The translations under genes were made by a program, and so were the position numbers. A DNA stretch of 64,000 nt from Desulfotomaculum copahuensis (lineage in GTDB: Bacteria; Bacillota; Desulfotomaculia; Desulfotomaculales; Desulfovirgulaceae). The notes under the pieces are model-generated. The model saw only the letters and a program-made list of their open reading frames with translations, did no database searches and was not told the origin of the DNA. The stretch is taken from the NCBI RefSeq assembly GCF_001655685.1, contig NZ_LYVF01000158.1, positions 124,001 to 188,000 of the forward strand. Direction: 5' to 3'. Shown piece by piece: positions 1-8,330 of the stretch (position 1 is the stretch's first letter; each line of letters starts with the position of its first letter).

Positions 1-1380
1 GGCGTTGCCCAGACGCACCATCTTGTCGCGGGGCAGGTCGGGGTACAGGCCGATGGCGATCGCCGACTCCAGATGCAGGTACTGGCCGAAGGCGCCGGCG
101 GCGTAAAAACGGTTGATCTCCGTGTAATCGCAGCCCACGCTTTCCAACAGGTATTCCAATGCGGCGTTCACCGCCCCCTTGGTGCGCATGAGGTTGTTGA
201 TGTCCACCTGAGTGATTACGATATCTTTGCCGGTGGCCGATTCCGCCGCCGGCACGACCACGAATTCCGTCCGGCCGTCTTTGAAATGCCCGGCCCGGTC
301 GATGATCCCGGCCAGGAACAGTTCGGCCAGACAGTCAATCAGTCCGGAGCCGCAGATCCCGGCCGGCGGCGCATTGCCGATGGTGGTGTAGCGCACCCGG
401 CCGGTGCCCGGCTTGATCCGCACACTGTCCACCGCCCCCGGTTCGGCGCGCATGCCGCTTTGGGCCACGCCGCCCTCCAGGGCCGGACCGGCCGCCCCGG
501 CACAGCCCACCAGCCAGTCCCGGTTGCCCATGATGATTTCCCCGTTGGTGCCGATGTCCACAAACAGGGACAGTTCTGGCGAGCGGTGCAGACCGCTGGC
601 CAGTACGCCGGCAATGATATCCCCGCCCACATAACTGCCCACCGAGGGCAAGCAGTAGACCGGGGCCAGCGGGTTGATGCGCAGCCCCGGTTGGCCGGCC
701 GGTATGATGCCCGGATTGTTCACCACCGGGATGTAGGGGGCCATGCAGATACGCGAAGGATCCAGGCCCAGGAACAGGTGCACCATGGTGCTGTTGGCGC
801 CGATCACTGCGGCGCTGATCTGCCGTCCGGCCAGTTTATGTTCCACTGTCAGCCTTTCAATCAGGCTGTTTAATGTATCCACAACGGCCCTTTGCATCTG
901 CGCCAGACCTTCCGGCGTACCGGCCAGGTAAATGCGGGTCAGGATATCGTCGCCCAGGGCCACCTGTCCGTTATAATCCGCCGCCGTACCCATGATCCGA
1001 CCCGTGCGCGTGTCCACCAGGTAGACGACCACGGTGGTGGTGCCGATATCCACGGCCAGGCCGTAATGAGCGCCTGTGGTATCGCCCGCTTCCAAATCCA
1101 CCAGGCTCCATACCCCGGGCGCCTGCGCGCCGACTGTGGCCGTGACCCGCCAGTTGCCCTCCCGCAGCACGCCGGACACCATACGCATCAATTCCAGCGG
1201 CACAATCACCGTCCCCGCCGGTTCCCGCAGCCCTTCCAGCAAACGGTCCACATCGGCCTGGTTGTTCCCCGGAGCCGGCTCGTTCAGTTCAAGATATATC
1301 TTATTCGTGATCGGATCCAGTTCGACCTCTTCGCCGCCGCCCGTCCGTCCGGTCAGAATTACCGCTTTTCCCTCTCCCAT
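1..1380 (-). CDS. RACo/RamA-like corrinoid-protein activating ATPase (DUF4445 ASKHA family), C-terminus cut by window edge
   Basis: An open frame of 460 codons runs from an ATG at 1380 off the left edge. It translates as an ASKHA-fold ATPase of the DUF4445 family: the first phosphate loop is GLAVDIGTTTVVVYLVD, the second SLFVDIGTNGEIIMGN, followed by a CGSGLIDC stretch and AGAFGQYLHLESA. Relatives reductively reactivate corrinoid iron-sulfur or methyltransferase proteins with ATP. Usual members start with a [2Fe-2S] ferredoxin domain. This one begins directly in the linker (LDPITNKIYLELNEP), so the ferredoxin domain is missing or encoded elsewhere. A weak GGGGTG lies 8 nt before the ATG; a GTG 9 nt upstream is an alternative start. 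No corrinoid protein or methyltransferase gene is visible nearby, so the partner is unknown. Confidence 0.85.
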   Translation of the reverse strand, partial: MGEGKAVILTGRTGGGEEVELDPITNKIYLELNEPAPGNNQADVDRLLEGLREPAGTVIVPLELMRMVSGVLREGNWRVTATVGAQAPGVWSLVDLEAGDTTGAHYGLAVDIGTTTVVVYLVDTRTGRIMGTAADYNGQVALGDDILTRIYLAGTPEGLAQMQRAVVDTLNSLIERLTVEHKLAGRQISAAVIGANSTMVHLFLGLDPSRICMAPYIPVVNNPGIIPAGQPGLRINPLAPVYCLPSVGSYVGGDIIAGVLASGLHRSPELSLFVDIGTNGEIIMGNRDWLVGCAGAAGPALEGGVAQSGMRAEPGAVDSVRIKPGTGRVRYTTIGNAPPAGICGSGLIDCLAELFLAGIIDRAGHFKDGRTEFVVVPAAESATGKDIVITQVDINNLMRTKGAVNAALEYLLESVGCDYTEINRFYAAGAFGQYLHLESAIAIGLYPDLPRDKMVRLGNA

Positions 1381-1411
1381 GTTCAGCACCCCGTTTTGAC
1401 TATCTTTCAGA

Positions 1412-1473
1412 ATTATAACACATCCGGCCGGGGGGAGCGATAAAGCTTTCTTATGTTAAAGATTAAATCTTTA
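1412..1473 (-). promoter_or_regulatory. Candidate promoter and operator of the RACo-like gene
   Basis: On the minus strand a TATAAT -10 box lies at 1412-1417. The -35 position (TCGCTC) is poor. Upstream is a perfect 17-bp dyad, TAAAGATT-A-AATCTTTA (1457-1473), centred about 60 bp before the expected start. A weak -35 with an upstream dyad suits an activator-dependent promoter. This is inference from the sequence only. Confidence 0.45.
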
Positions 1474-1604
1474 GGAAAAGCGAAAACACGGTTGATGCCG
1501 TTCTGGATCACAAGCGCAAAATGTCTGGAAACATACTTTTTACGCCACGCAGATGATGTCCCGCTCGATCCATCCCGTAAGGAAGCGGGTTTTCAAAGCC
1601 GGTT

Positions 1605-1651
1605 ATTAATAAAAATATAACTACCGCATCTTTATAAATAAAGACCGGTAG
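1605..1651 (-). terminator. Terminator of opp operon 1
   Basis: Hairpin at 1621-1651: outer stem CTACCG/CGGTAG, inner stem TCTTTA/TAAAGA, loop TAAA. On the minus strand it is followed by TTATATTTTTATTAA. It lies about 50 nt past the oppC stop. Confidence 0.65.
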
Positions 1652-1703
1652 TCATTGACAGGCATCAAAACAGTTGTTGTGCCCGGTAAGACAGTCCGCT
1701 TTC

Positions 1704-2600
1704 CTACTGCTTCAAACGCGGGTCCAGCGCGTCGCGCAGGCCGTCGCCGAGCAGGTTGAAGCCCAGCACCACCAGCATGATGGCCAGGCCGGGATAAAAC
1801 ATCATCCAGGGCGCCTGCTGCATCACCGAGCGGCCGTCGGACAGCATGGCCCCCCACTCCGGGGTGGGCGGCTGGGCGCCCAGACCGAGGAAGCTCAAGC
1901 CGGCCGCATCCAGGATGGCCGTGCCGATGCCCATGGTGGTCTGCACGATAACCGGCGCCATGCAGTTGGGCAGCACGTGCCGGAAGATGATGCGCAGGTC
2001 GTTGCCGCCGATGGCCCGGGCCGCTTCCACATATTCGGTTTCCTTCACCGACAGCACCGTGGAGCGTACAATGCGGGCATAGAAAGGAATATTCACCACC
2101 CCGATGGCGATCATGGCGTTTTTCAACTCCGGCCCGAGCATGGCGGTGATGGCGATGGCCAAAAGAATACTGGGAAAGGCCAGCATGATGTCCACCACCC
2201 GCATGAGCACGTTGTCCACCCAGCCGCCGTAATAACCGCCCGCCGCTCCGATCAAAGTGCCGATGAGCAGGGCGATGCCCACGGAAATCACCCCCACCTG
2301 GATGGAAATGCGGCTGCCATAGATGATCCGGCTCAAGACATCCCGGCCCTGGGAGTCGGTACCAAACCAGTGGGCGGCCGAAGGCGCCTGCAGGCGGTCG
2401 ATGATGTTTCCGGACAGCGGGTTGTGGGGGGCCAGCACGGGGGCCAGCAGGGCCGCCAGGATCAGCGCCAGCACAATGACCGCGCCGGCAATGGCGATTT
2501 TATTTTGTCTCAAGCGGCGCCAGGCATCGTACCACAGGCCGTACTGCCGTGCCGGCATGATTGTCCGGGCGGCCGGAGCCGCAGTTTCAGAAGCCAGCAT
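1704..2600 (-). CDS. oppC: Oligopeptide/dipeptide ABC transporter permease, OppC/DppC type (system 1)
   Basis: Inner-membrane permease of 298 residues, last gene of opp operon 1. It has an N-terminal membrane helix after the WRRLRQNKIA stretch, the segment HWFGTDSQGRDVLSRI typical of OppC/DppC, and the cytoplasmic coupling motif (EYVEAARAIGGNDLRIIFRH) that contacts the ATPases. It ends with LGDGLRDALDPRLKQ, the usual OppC tail. I chose the ATG at 2600 because GGGTGA sits 7 nt upstream. An in-frame ATG at 2636 would overlap oppB and lacks a ribosome site. It pairs with oppB 10 nt upstream. Substrate (peptide, nickel chelate or other) cannot be told from sequence. Confidence 0.92.
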   Translation of the reverse strand: MLASETAAPAARTIMPARQYGLWYDAWRRLRQNKIAIAGAVIVLALILAALLAPVLAPHNPLSGNIIDRLQAPSAAHWFGTDSQGRDVLSRIIYGSRISIQVGVISVGIALLIGTLIGAAGGYYGGWVDNVLMRVVDIMLAFPSILLAIAITAMLGPELKNAMIAIGVVNIPFYARIVRSTVLSVKETEYVEAARAIGGNDLRIIFRHVLPNCMAPVIVQTTMGIGTAILDAAGLSFLGLGAQPPTPEWGAMLSDGRSVMQQAPWMMFYPGLAIMLVVLGFNLLGDGLRDALDPRLKQ

Positions 2601-2610
2601 TTTATTCACC

Positions 2611-3615
2611 CTAGTTGTAACGGATTTTGGGATCAAAAAACTTGTAAAGTATATCCACCAGCAGGTTAATCAACACAAAGAGCAGGGCGATGAACAGGAT
2701 GCCCCCCTGCACCACCGGGAAATCACGCGCCATGATGGCGATATACAGCATGCGGCCGATCCCCGGCCAGGAGAAGATGGTTTCGGTCATCACCGCCCCC
2801 CCCAGCAGTGTACCGAACTGCAGTCCCATCACTGTGAGCACCGGCAAAAAGGCGTTCTTCAGGGCATGCTTGAAAATGACCACGTTTTCCGTCAGGCCCT
2901 TGGCCCGGGCGGTGCGGATATAATCCTGGTTCATCACTTCCAGCATGCTCGACCGGGTCATGCGGGCGATGATGGACAAAGGGATGGTGGCCAGGGCCAG
3001 GCTGGGCAGCACCAGGTGCTTCAGGGCGTCCACCAGGGCGGGAAAATTGCCGGTCAGCAAAGCGTCCAGCACGTTCAGATTGGTAATGCTGTGCAGGCTG
3101 GTGGCCACGCTCAGGCGTGACGACGGCGGCAGCCAGCCCAGCACCTGGGCGAAAATCCAGATCAGCAGCAGGCCCAGCCAGAAGATGGGCATGGACACCC
3201 CGACCAGCGCCCCCACCATGCTCACATTGTCAAAAATCGAATACTGTTTGACTGCGGCAATGGTACCGGCGGAGATGCCAAACACTACGGCGATGAACAT
3301 AGCGGCAATGGTCAGTTCCAGCGTGGCCGGGAAATGACTGGCCAAGTCGTCCAGCACCGGGTTCTGGGTCATGATCGAGCGGCCGAAATTGCCCTGCAGG
3401 ATATGGCCCAGAAAACGCAGGTACTGCACATACAGGGGGTCGTTCAAGCCCAGGCTCTGGCGCAGTTGGGCCAGAGCCTGGGGGGTGGCCCGCTCCCCGA
3501 GCATCACCTGGGCCGGATCCCCCGGGATGAGGTGAATGAGGATGAAGGCCAGAAAGGACACGCCCAGCAGCACCGGGATTAAAAGCAACAGCCGTTTGAT
3601 GATGTAGTTGGTCAT
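2611..3615 (-). CDS. oppB: Oligopeptide/dipeptide ABC transporter permease, OppB/DppB type (system 1)
   Basis: Permease of 334 residues. The N-terminus (MTNYIIKRLLLLIPVLLGVSFLAF) and the segment LIPGDPAQVMLGERATP are hallmarks of OppB/DppB. The coupling motif is DYIRTARAKGLTENVVIFKH, and the tail LVDILYKFFDPKIRY is typical. GGAGG lies just upstream of the ATG. It forms the translocation pore with OppC. The gene follows oppA after a 293-nt gap containing a strong stem-loop, an arrangement that often lets the binding protein be made in excess. Confidence 0.93.
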   Translation of the reverse strand: MTNYIIKRLLLLIPVLLGVSFLAFILIHLIPGDPAQVMLGERATPQALAQLRQSLGLNDPLYVQYLRFLGHILQGNFGRSIMTQNPVLDDLASHFPATLELTIAAMFIAVVFGISAGTIAAVKQYSIFDNVSMVGALVGVSMPIFWLGLLLIWIFAQVLGWLPPSSRLSVATSLHSITNLNVLDALLTGNFPALVDALKHLVLPSLALATIPLSIIARMTRSSMLEVMNQDYIRTARAKGLTENVVIFKHALKNAFLPVLTVMGLQFGTLLGGAVMTETIFSWPGIGRMLYIAIMARDFPVVQGGILFIALLFVLINLLVDILYKFFDPKIRYN

Positions 3616-3724
3616 AACAGGTAATCCTCCCCGCGCCGGACCTGCCGTTCACAGCGGACACCGGCGCCCGGCCCGGATATTTTCGTCCTTGACGTCCGGA
3701 CGGCCATTTTAAGGAAACAGAAGC

Positions 3725-3772
3725 TCTGCAGCCGCACCTGTTTTCATGATCGCCGGTTTGCGCGGCTGCAGA
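3725..3772 (-). other. Intergenic stem-loop between oppA and oppB
   Basis: Perfect 11-bp stem (TCTGCAGCCGC / GCGGCTGCAGA) around a 26-nt loop, without a T-run. It probably stabilises or partly attenuates the message between the binding-protein gene and the permease genes. The rest of the 3616-3908 gap shows no gene. Confidence 0.5.
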
Positions 3773-3908
3773 TACTCCATCCATATCCGGCGACCGGCGA
3801 CCCGGGTGACGCCCGAACCGGTTGCGGCCTGATACAAAGCATACCCGTGCCGCCATTTGGTCACATCCGTGAAGCATGGACCGCCGGACGCCTTTTTTCA
3901 AAACACCG

Positions 3909-5513
3909 CTACTGCTGGATATCCACGTTGGCGAAACTTTCCGTGCCGGTGGGATGCGGAATCAGGTTTTTCACCGATTTCTTGGCCACCACCACTTCCA
4001 TGGAATGCACCAGGGGCACCATCGGTTCGTCCTGATGGATGATCTCCTGCGCCTGTTCGTAGAGCGCGGCCCGTTTGGACTGATCGCTCACCGACTGCGC
4101 CTGCTTGAGCAGGTTGTTCACCTCTTCGTTCTGGTAGAAGCAGACGTTGCTGGCCGCCCCCTTGACCGTGTTGTCCTTGCCCAGCAATACATAGAGGAAG
4201 TTGTCCGGGTCGCCGTTGTCCCCCGTCCAGCCGAACAGGTACAGGTCGTGTTCGCCATTTTCACCTTTGGCGATATAAGTGGCCCAGTCATAGGTAACAA
4301 TATTGGTCTTAATGCCCACTTTGGCCAGGTCGGTCTGAATGGCCTGGGCGATTTCCTTGGGCTGCGGCATATAGGGACGGGCCACGGGCATCGCCCACAA
4401 AGTGGTGGTGAAGCCATTCGGGAAACCGGCTTCGGCCAGCAGTTCCTTGGCTTTGGCCGGGTCGTAGGGATAGTCCTGAATCTTGTCGTTATAGCCCCAA
4501 ATCGAAGGCGGCAGCGGGTTCTTGGCCGGTTTGCCCAGCCCGGCGTAAAAAGCGTCAATCAGCGCCTTTTTGTCAATGGCGCAGGCGATGGCCTGGCGTA
4601 CCTTCGGATCGTTGAACGGTTTTTTCTGGTCGTTGATGGCCAGGTAGCCGAGATTCATACTCGGCCGCAACAGCACCTGCAAATTGGGATCGTTCTTCAC
4701 CGTCTTGTAATCGTCCGGATTCAGGCCGATCATGGCGTCAATGGTTCCGGACTTCAATTCCATCAAACGGGCGGAGTTGTCTGGAATGGTGCGGAAGACT
4801 ATTTCTGACAGCGCCGGTTTGGGGCCCCAGTAACTGTCATTGCGTTTCAGGATAATTTTCTGGTCCTTTTCCCAGCTGACAAAGGTGAAGGGGCCGGTAC
4901 CCACCGGGTTCTTGAAGAAATCCTTGCCATACTTCTGCACGGCCGCCGGACTGGCGATGCCGAAGGTGGGCATGGCCAGATCGGCCAGGAAGGGCGCCAG
5001 CGGCCGGGTCAGTATAAATTTCACCGTGTTGTCGTTGACCACCTGGACGTCCTTGATCACACCCGGAAAGCCGCCGAACATGGAGGTGTAATACTCGAAG
5101 TTGCCGCCCACATGGTAGGGATTGTTCTGCAAACGCCAGCGGTCGAAGTTGAATTTAACCGCCTGGGCATTGAAGGGTGTTCCGTCCTGGAACTTGACCC
5201 CCTTGCGCAGGGTGAGCGTCCATTCCTTGCCGTCCTTGGAGTTTTCCCAACTGGTGGCCAGTCCGGGCACCAGTTCGGTGTCGGCTGGTTTGTAATTTAA
5301 GAGCGTCTCAAAAATCTGGTGGGTCACATAAAGAGATTCGCCGTCCGTGACGTTAGCCGGATCCAGGCCCACGGCGTCGCCGCTGCGGGCAAACACAAAC
5401 GTCTTGCCGCCTTCTTTGGCCGCCTGCTGCCCCTGACCGCCGCACCCGGACAGCACCACGCCCAGGACCAGCACCAGTGCGGCAAGCAAAGCCACCGCTT
5501 TGTACTTGCGCAT
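3909..5513 (-). CDS. oppA: Peptide-binding lipoprotein of ABC transporter, OppA/DppA (SBP_bac_5 family, system 1)
   Basis: Lipoprotein of 534 residues. The signal peptide ends in a lipobox (LVLGVVLSGCGG), so it is expected to be anchored on the outer face of the membrane. The mature part is a cluster C binding protein: NVTDGESLYVTHQIFETLLNYKP near the N-terminus, the FDRWRLQNNPYHVGG region, and a C-terminal DEPMVPLVHSMEVVVAKKSVKN. The ATG at 5513 was chosen because AAGGAGGAGG sits 8 nt upstream; the frame stays open further up without a ribosome site. It is third in the operon, after the two ATPase genes, which differs from the order in opp operon 2. Confidence 0.92.
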   Translation of the reverse strand: MRKYKAVALLAALVLVLGVVLSGCGGQGQQAAKEGGKTFVFARSGDAVGLDPANVTDGESLYVTHQIFETLLNYKPADTELVPGLATSWENSKDGKEWTLTLRKGVKFQDGTPFNAQAVKFNFDRWRLQNNPYHVGGNFEYYTSMFGGFPGVIKDVQVVNDNTVKFILTRPLAPFLADLAMPTFGIASPAAVQKYGKDFFKNPVGTGPFTFVSWEKDQKIILKRNDSYWGPKPALSEIVFRTIPDNSARLMELKSGTIDAMIGLNPDDYKTVKNDPNLQVLLRPSMNLGYLAINDQKKPFNDPKVRQAIACAIDKKALIDAFYAGLGKPAKNPLPPSIWGYNDKIQDYPYDPAKAKELLAEAGFPNGFTTTLWAMPVARPYMPQPKEIAQAIQTDLAKVGIKTNIVTYDWATYIAKGENGEHDLYLFGWTGDNGDPDNFLYVLLGKDNTVKGAASNVCFYQNEEVNNLLKQAQSVSDQSKRAALYEQAQEIIHQDEPMVPLVHSMEVVVAKKSVKNLIPHPTGTESFANVDIQQ

Positions 5514-5556
5514 ATACTTTTCCTCCTCCTTCTTTTTCTTGATCTGCAAGGGACGG

Positions 5557-6528
5557 CTAATGTACCAGATGGCAGGCCACCAGATGGCCGTTCCCGTCAT
5601 CCATCAGCTCCGGCGTCTTCAGACTGCAATCCGGCCCGGCCCAGGGACAGCGGGGATGAAAGCTGCACCCGCCGGGGGGGGAGAGTGGGCTGGGCACATC
5701 ACCGGGCAGGATGATCCGCTCCCTTTTGCGGCCGGGCTGCGGCACCGGGATGGCCGAAAGCAGCGCTTTGGTGTAGGGATGCCGGGGGGCACGGTAGAGT
5801 TCCCGGGAAGCGGCCAGCTCGACGATCCGGCCCAGGTACATTACCGCCACGCGATCACTGATGTGTTTGACCACGCCCAGATCATGGGCGATGAAAATAT
5901 AAGTCAGGCTGAATTCCTTTTGTAAATCCTCCAGCAGGTTGATTACCTGCGCCTGAATGGAAACGTCCAGCGCAGAAACCGGCTCGTCGCAGATGATCAA
6001 GCGCGGATTGACCGCCAGCGCCCGGGCGATGCCGATGCGCTGGCGCTGACCGCCGCTGAACTGGTGCGGATAACGGTTCTCCTGTTCCACCGACAGGCCG
6101 ACCAGTTCCATCAGCCGGCGCACCCGCTTGCCCAGTTCCGGGCCGCCGGCCAGACCGTGAATGCGCAGCGGCTCGGCGATGATTTCCCGCACGGACAGGC
6201 GCGGATTCAAAGAGGCGTACGGATCTTGAAAGATAATCTGCATTTCCCGGCGCAGGGCGCGCATCTGGCGCCGGGGCAGTTTGCGAATATCCCGCCCGGC
6301 AAAAATGATTTCCCCGTCCGTGGGTTCGATCAGGCGTAAAATGGACCGTCCGGTGGTGGATTTGCCGCACCCGCTCTCCCCCACCAGACCCAGGGTTTCA
6401 CCCCGGCGCACGGCAAAGGAAACACCGTCCACCGCTTTAACCGCCCCCACCGGCCGTGGCAACACGCTGCGGCCGTAGACCGGAAAATACTTTCGCAAAT
6501 TATTGACTTTGAGCAGCATTTCGTCCAC
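5557..6528 (-). CDS. oppF: Oligopeptide ABC transporter ATP-binding protein, OppF/DppF type (system 1)
   Basis: Cytoplasmic ATPase of about 323 residues. It shows Walker [11 protein letters not shown]-loop [13 protein letters not shown], signature [15 protein letters not shown], Walker [15 protein letters not shown] and switch IAHDL. The C-terminal oligopeptide-transport extension has the cysteines of [14 protein letters not shown]. The start is a GTG at 6528 with AGAGGGGGGG about 7 nt upstream; an ATG at 6519 is the alternative. The gene overlaps the 3' end of oppD by about 28 nt, implying coupled translation. OppF-type proteins heterodimerise with OppD. Confidence 0.9.
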   Translation of the reverse strand: MDEMLLKVNNLRKYFPVYGRSVLPRPVGAVKAVDGVSFAVRRGETLGLVGESGCGKSTTGRSILRLIEPTDGEIIFAGRDIRKLPRRQMRALRREMQIIFQDPYASLNPRLSVREIIAEPLRIHGLAGGPELGKRVRRLMELVGLSVEQENRYPHQFSGGQRQRIGIARALAVNPRLIICDEPVSALDVSIQAQVINLLEDLQKEFSLTYIFIAHDLGVVKHISDRVAVMYLGRIVELAASRELYRAPRHPYTKALLSAIPVPQPGRKRERIILPGDVPSPLSPPGGCSFHPRCPWAGPDCSLKTPELMDDGNGHLVACHLVH

Positions 6529-7519
6529 CAGCAAACCCCCCCTCTTCCGCTCCGGCCCGGTGACAGGCCACCAGGTGCCCGGGGGCCACCTCCCGGCGGG
6601 ACGGCCGGGCCTGCCGGCATTCCTCCCGCGCGTCGCGGCAGCGGGGGGCAAAAGCGCATCCGGCCGGATCGGCCAGCAGGCTGGGCGGCGCCCCCTCGAT
6701 TTGCTCCAGCCGCCGTCCGGAATCGTCATCCAGCCGGGGCAGGGAAGCCAGCAAGCCCCGGGTGTATGGATGCGCAGGCGAGGCAAAAACGGCCTGCACG
6801 CCGGCATATTCCACCGGCCGTCCGGCATACATAACCAGCACCTGATCGCAAAGTTCGGCCACCACGCCCAGGTCATGGGTGATCATGATAATGGAAGTAT
6901 GCAGCTCGTCCCGCAGTTGGCGCATCAAATCCAGAATCTGTGCCTGAATGGTCACGTCCAGTGCGGTGGTCGGCTCGTCGGCGATGAGTAACTGCGGGTT
7001 GCAGGCCAGGGCCATGGCGATCATCACCCGCTGGCGCATGCCGCCGCTGAACTGGTGCGGGTAATCCCGCAACCTTTGCTCCGCTTCCGGGATGCCCACC
7101 AGTTTCAACATCTCCACGGCCCTGGTCAGCGCCTGTTTTTTATCCACCCGCCGGTGCCGCAAAACTGCTTCGGCCACCTGGTCGCCAATGGTGTAAACGG
7201 GATTCAGGGAGGTCATCGGGTCCTGAAAGATCATGGAGATTTCATTGCCGCGCAGGCGGCGCATCTCCTCTTCCCCCGCACGCAACAAATCCCGGCCGTG
7301 GAATAAAATTTCACCGCCGGCCACCCGGGCGGTATTTTTTGGCAGCAAGCCCATGACGGCCAGGGCGGTCACCGATTTGCCGGAACCGGACTCCCCCACC
7401 ACGCCCAGGGTCTGCCCCCGGCGCAGGTTCAAATCCACCCCGTTCACGGCGTACAGTGTACCGGCGGATGTATTGAAGTTTACTTTTAATCCCCGCACCT
7501 GCAGTAAGGTTTCCGTCAT
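6500..7519 (-). CDS. oppD: Oligopeptide ABC transporter ATP-binding protein, OppD/DppD type (system 1)
   Basis: First gene of the operon, 339 residues. Walker A GESGSGKS is at residues 42-49, Q-loop [11 protein letters not shown] near 98-108, signature FSGGMRQR at 157-164, and Walker B LLIADE at 177-182. The C-terminal domain carries the conserved cysteines of [14 protein letters not shown], which in relatives bind an iron-sulfur cluster. The C-terminus is longer and Gly/Ala-rich, extending through the start of oppF. GAGAGGGG precedes the ATG. Transcription probably starts about 70 nt upstream, within or next to the element shared with opp operon 2. Confidence 0.92.
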   Translation of the reverse strand: MTETLLQVRGLKVNFNTSAGTLYAVNGVDLNLRRGQTLGVVGESGSGKSVTALAVMGLLPKNTARVAGGEILFHGRDLLRAGEEEMRRLRGNEISMIFQDPMTSLNPVYTIGDQVAEAVLRHRRVDKKQALTRAVEMLKLVGIPEAEQRLRDYPHQFSGGMRQRVMIAMALACNPQLLIADEPTTALDVTIQAQILDLMRQLRDELHTSIIMITHDLGVVAELCDQVLVMYAGRPVEYAGVQAVFASPAHPYTRGLLASLPRLDDDSGRRLEQIEGAPPSLLADPAGCAFAPRCRDAREECRQARPSRREVAPGHLVACHRAGAEEGGFAGGRNAAQSQ

Positions 7520-7557
7520 ACCCCTCTCCCCGCATCAGACCAAAAACTGAATTTTGA

Positions 7558-7608
7558 TTTATTTTCTCACAGAAAAGAGCCGGGCTCAATTTTATCTCAT
7601 ATTTCTCT
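7558..7608 (-). promoter_or_regulatory. Regulatory element shared by both opp operons (copy 1)
   Basis: This 51-nt stretch upstream of oppD matches 62780-62830 upstream of oppA2 without gaps at 40 of 51 positions. The conserved core on the plus strand is GGCTCAATTTTATCTC, flanked by TTTATTTTC and TTTCTCT. It also contains the dyad TTTTCT-CAC-AGAAAA, present only in this copy. It ends 38 nt before the oppD start, so it may hold the promoter, an operator, or both. Confidence 0.6.
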
Positions 7609-7694
7609 TGAAATATGCATAAATAATCAGCGCCCTGCCGCATAGCCCCGGATTCAAAAGGGACGGTTTTTACAACCGCCCCCGGGCCTTTCCA

Positions 7695-8330
7695 TCAAGT
7701 TTGTTTGCCGCCCGGCGCCAAACGGTAGAAGTTGCGCGGCCTGCCCACCCGGCCGTAGTTGCATTCCACCGTCACCAGACCGGCATTTTCCATATAGGCC
7801 AGATAACGGTGTACAGTTTGATAGGCCAGGCCCACACCGCCGGTAATCTGTTCAATGGACAGCGCTTCCTGTTGTTGAGTCAAAAAGTCGATAATCACCT
7901 GCATTGTGGTGTTGCTGATTCCTTTGGCGATAAAGACGTCTTCCGCCGGCACTTTTTTTTGCAGGGCGCCGATTTTTAAATTTACTTTCAAACGGCAGAT
8001 CAGATCCGGCGCCTTGATTGGTTTCAAGGCAAAATCGGTGGCCCCCGCCGCCATCAGCATGTCCGCCACGGCCTGCTGCTCGTCCACCGTCAACACGACC
8101 AGGGGCACCAGCGGATCCAGGCGGCGGATCTGTTCCAGCGTGGCCAGACCGTCCATCACCGGCATGTGGTAATCGACAATCACCAGGTCCGGCTGCTCCC
8201 GGCGGAAAATGCGCACCCCCTCCCGGCCGTTGGCCGCAGTTACAGCCTGCCAGCCGGCAAAGGCACAGATCTCCCCGATCGTGTACCGGATATCGGCATC
8301 ATCATCAATGACCAGAATCCTGGTCATCAT
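7695..8330 (-). CDS. Response regulator with C-terminal winged-helix domain (CitT/DctR-like)
   Basis: Receiver domain at residues 3-120 with the acidic pair DDD (10-12), phosphoacceptor Asp53 in VIVDYHMPVMD, and Lys in FALKP. A C-terminal winged helix (about 135-205) reads IEQITGGVGLAYQTVHRYLAYMENAGLVTVE, close to the output domain of CitB/DctR/MalR regulators. These commonly respond to extracellular carboxylates, but that assignment is only by family. The gene overlaps the 3' end of the kinase gene by 26 nt. An ATG one codon downstream is equally possible. Together with the kinase and the DUF6305 gene upstream it forms a three-gene operon. Confidence 0.88.
   Translation of the reverse strand: MMTRILVIDDDADIRYTIGEICAFAGWQAVTAANGREGVRIFRREQPDLVIVDYHMPVMDGLATLEQIRRLDPLVPLVVLTVDEQQAVADMLMAAGATDFALKPIKAPDLICRLKVNLKIGALQKKVPAEDVFIAKGISNTTMQVIIDFLTQQQEALSIEQITGGVGLAYQTVHRYLAYMENAGLVTVECNYGRVGRPRNFYRLAPGGKQT

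Noticed and set aside
73..873. Long plus-strand frames across 0.1-1.4 kb
   Set aside because: They are antisense shadows of the RACo-like gene. Their translation is rich in His, Arg and Gln with no family pattern.
7562..7576. TTTTCT-CAC-AGAAAA as a CodY box
   Set aside because: The match to the CodY consensus is partial and the dyad is not kept in the second copy of the shared element.
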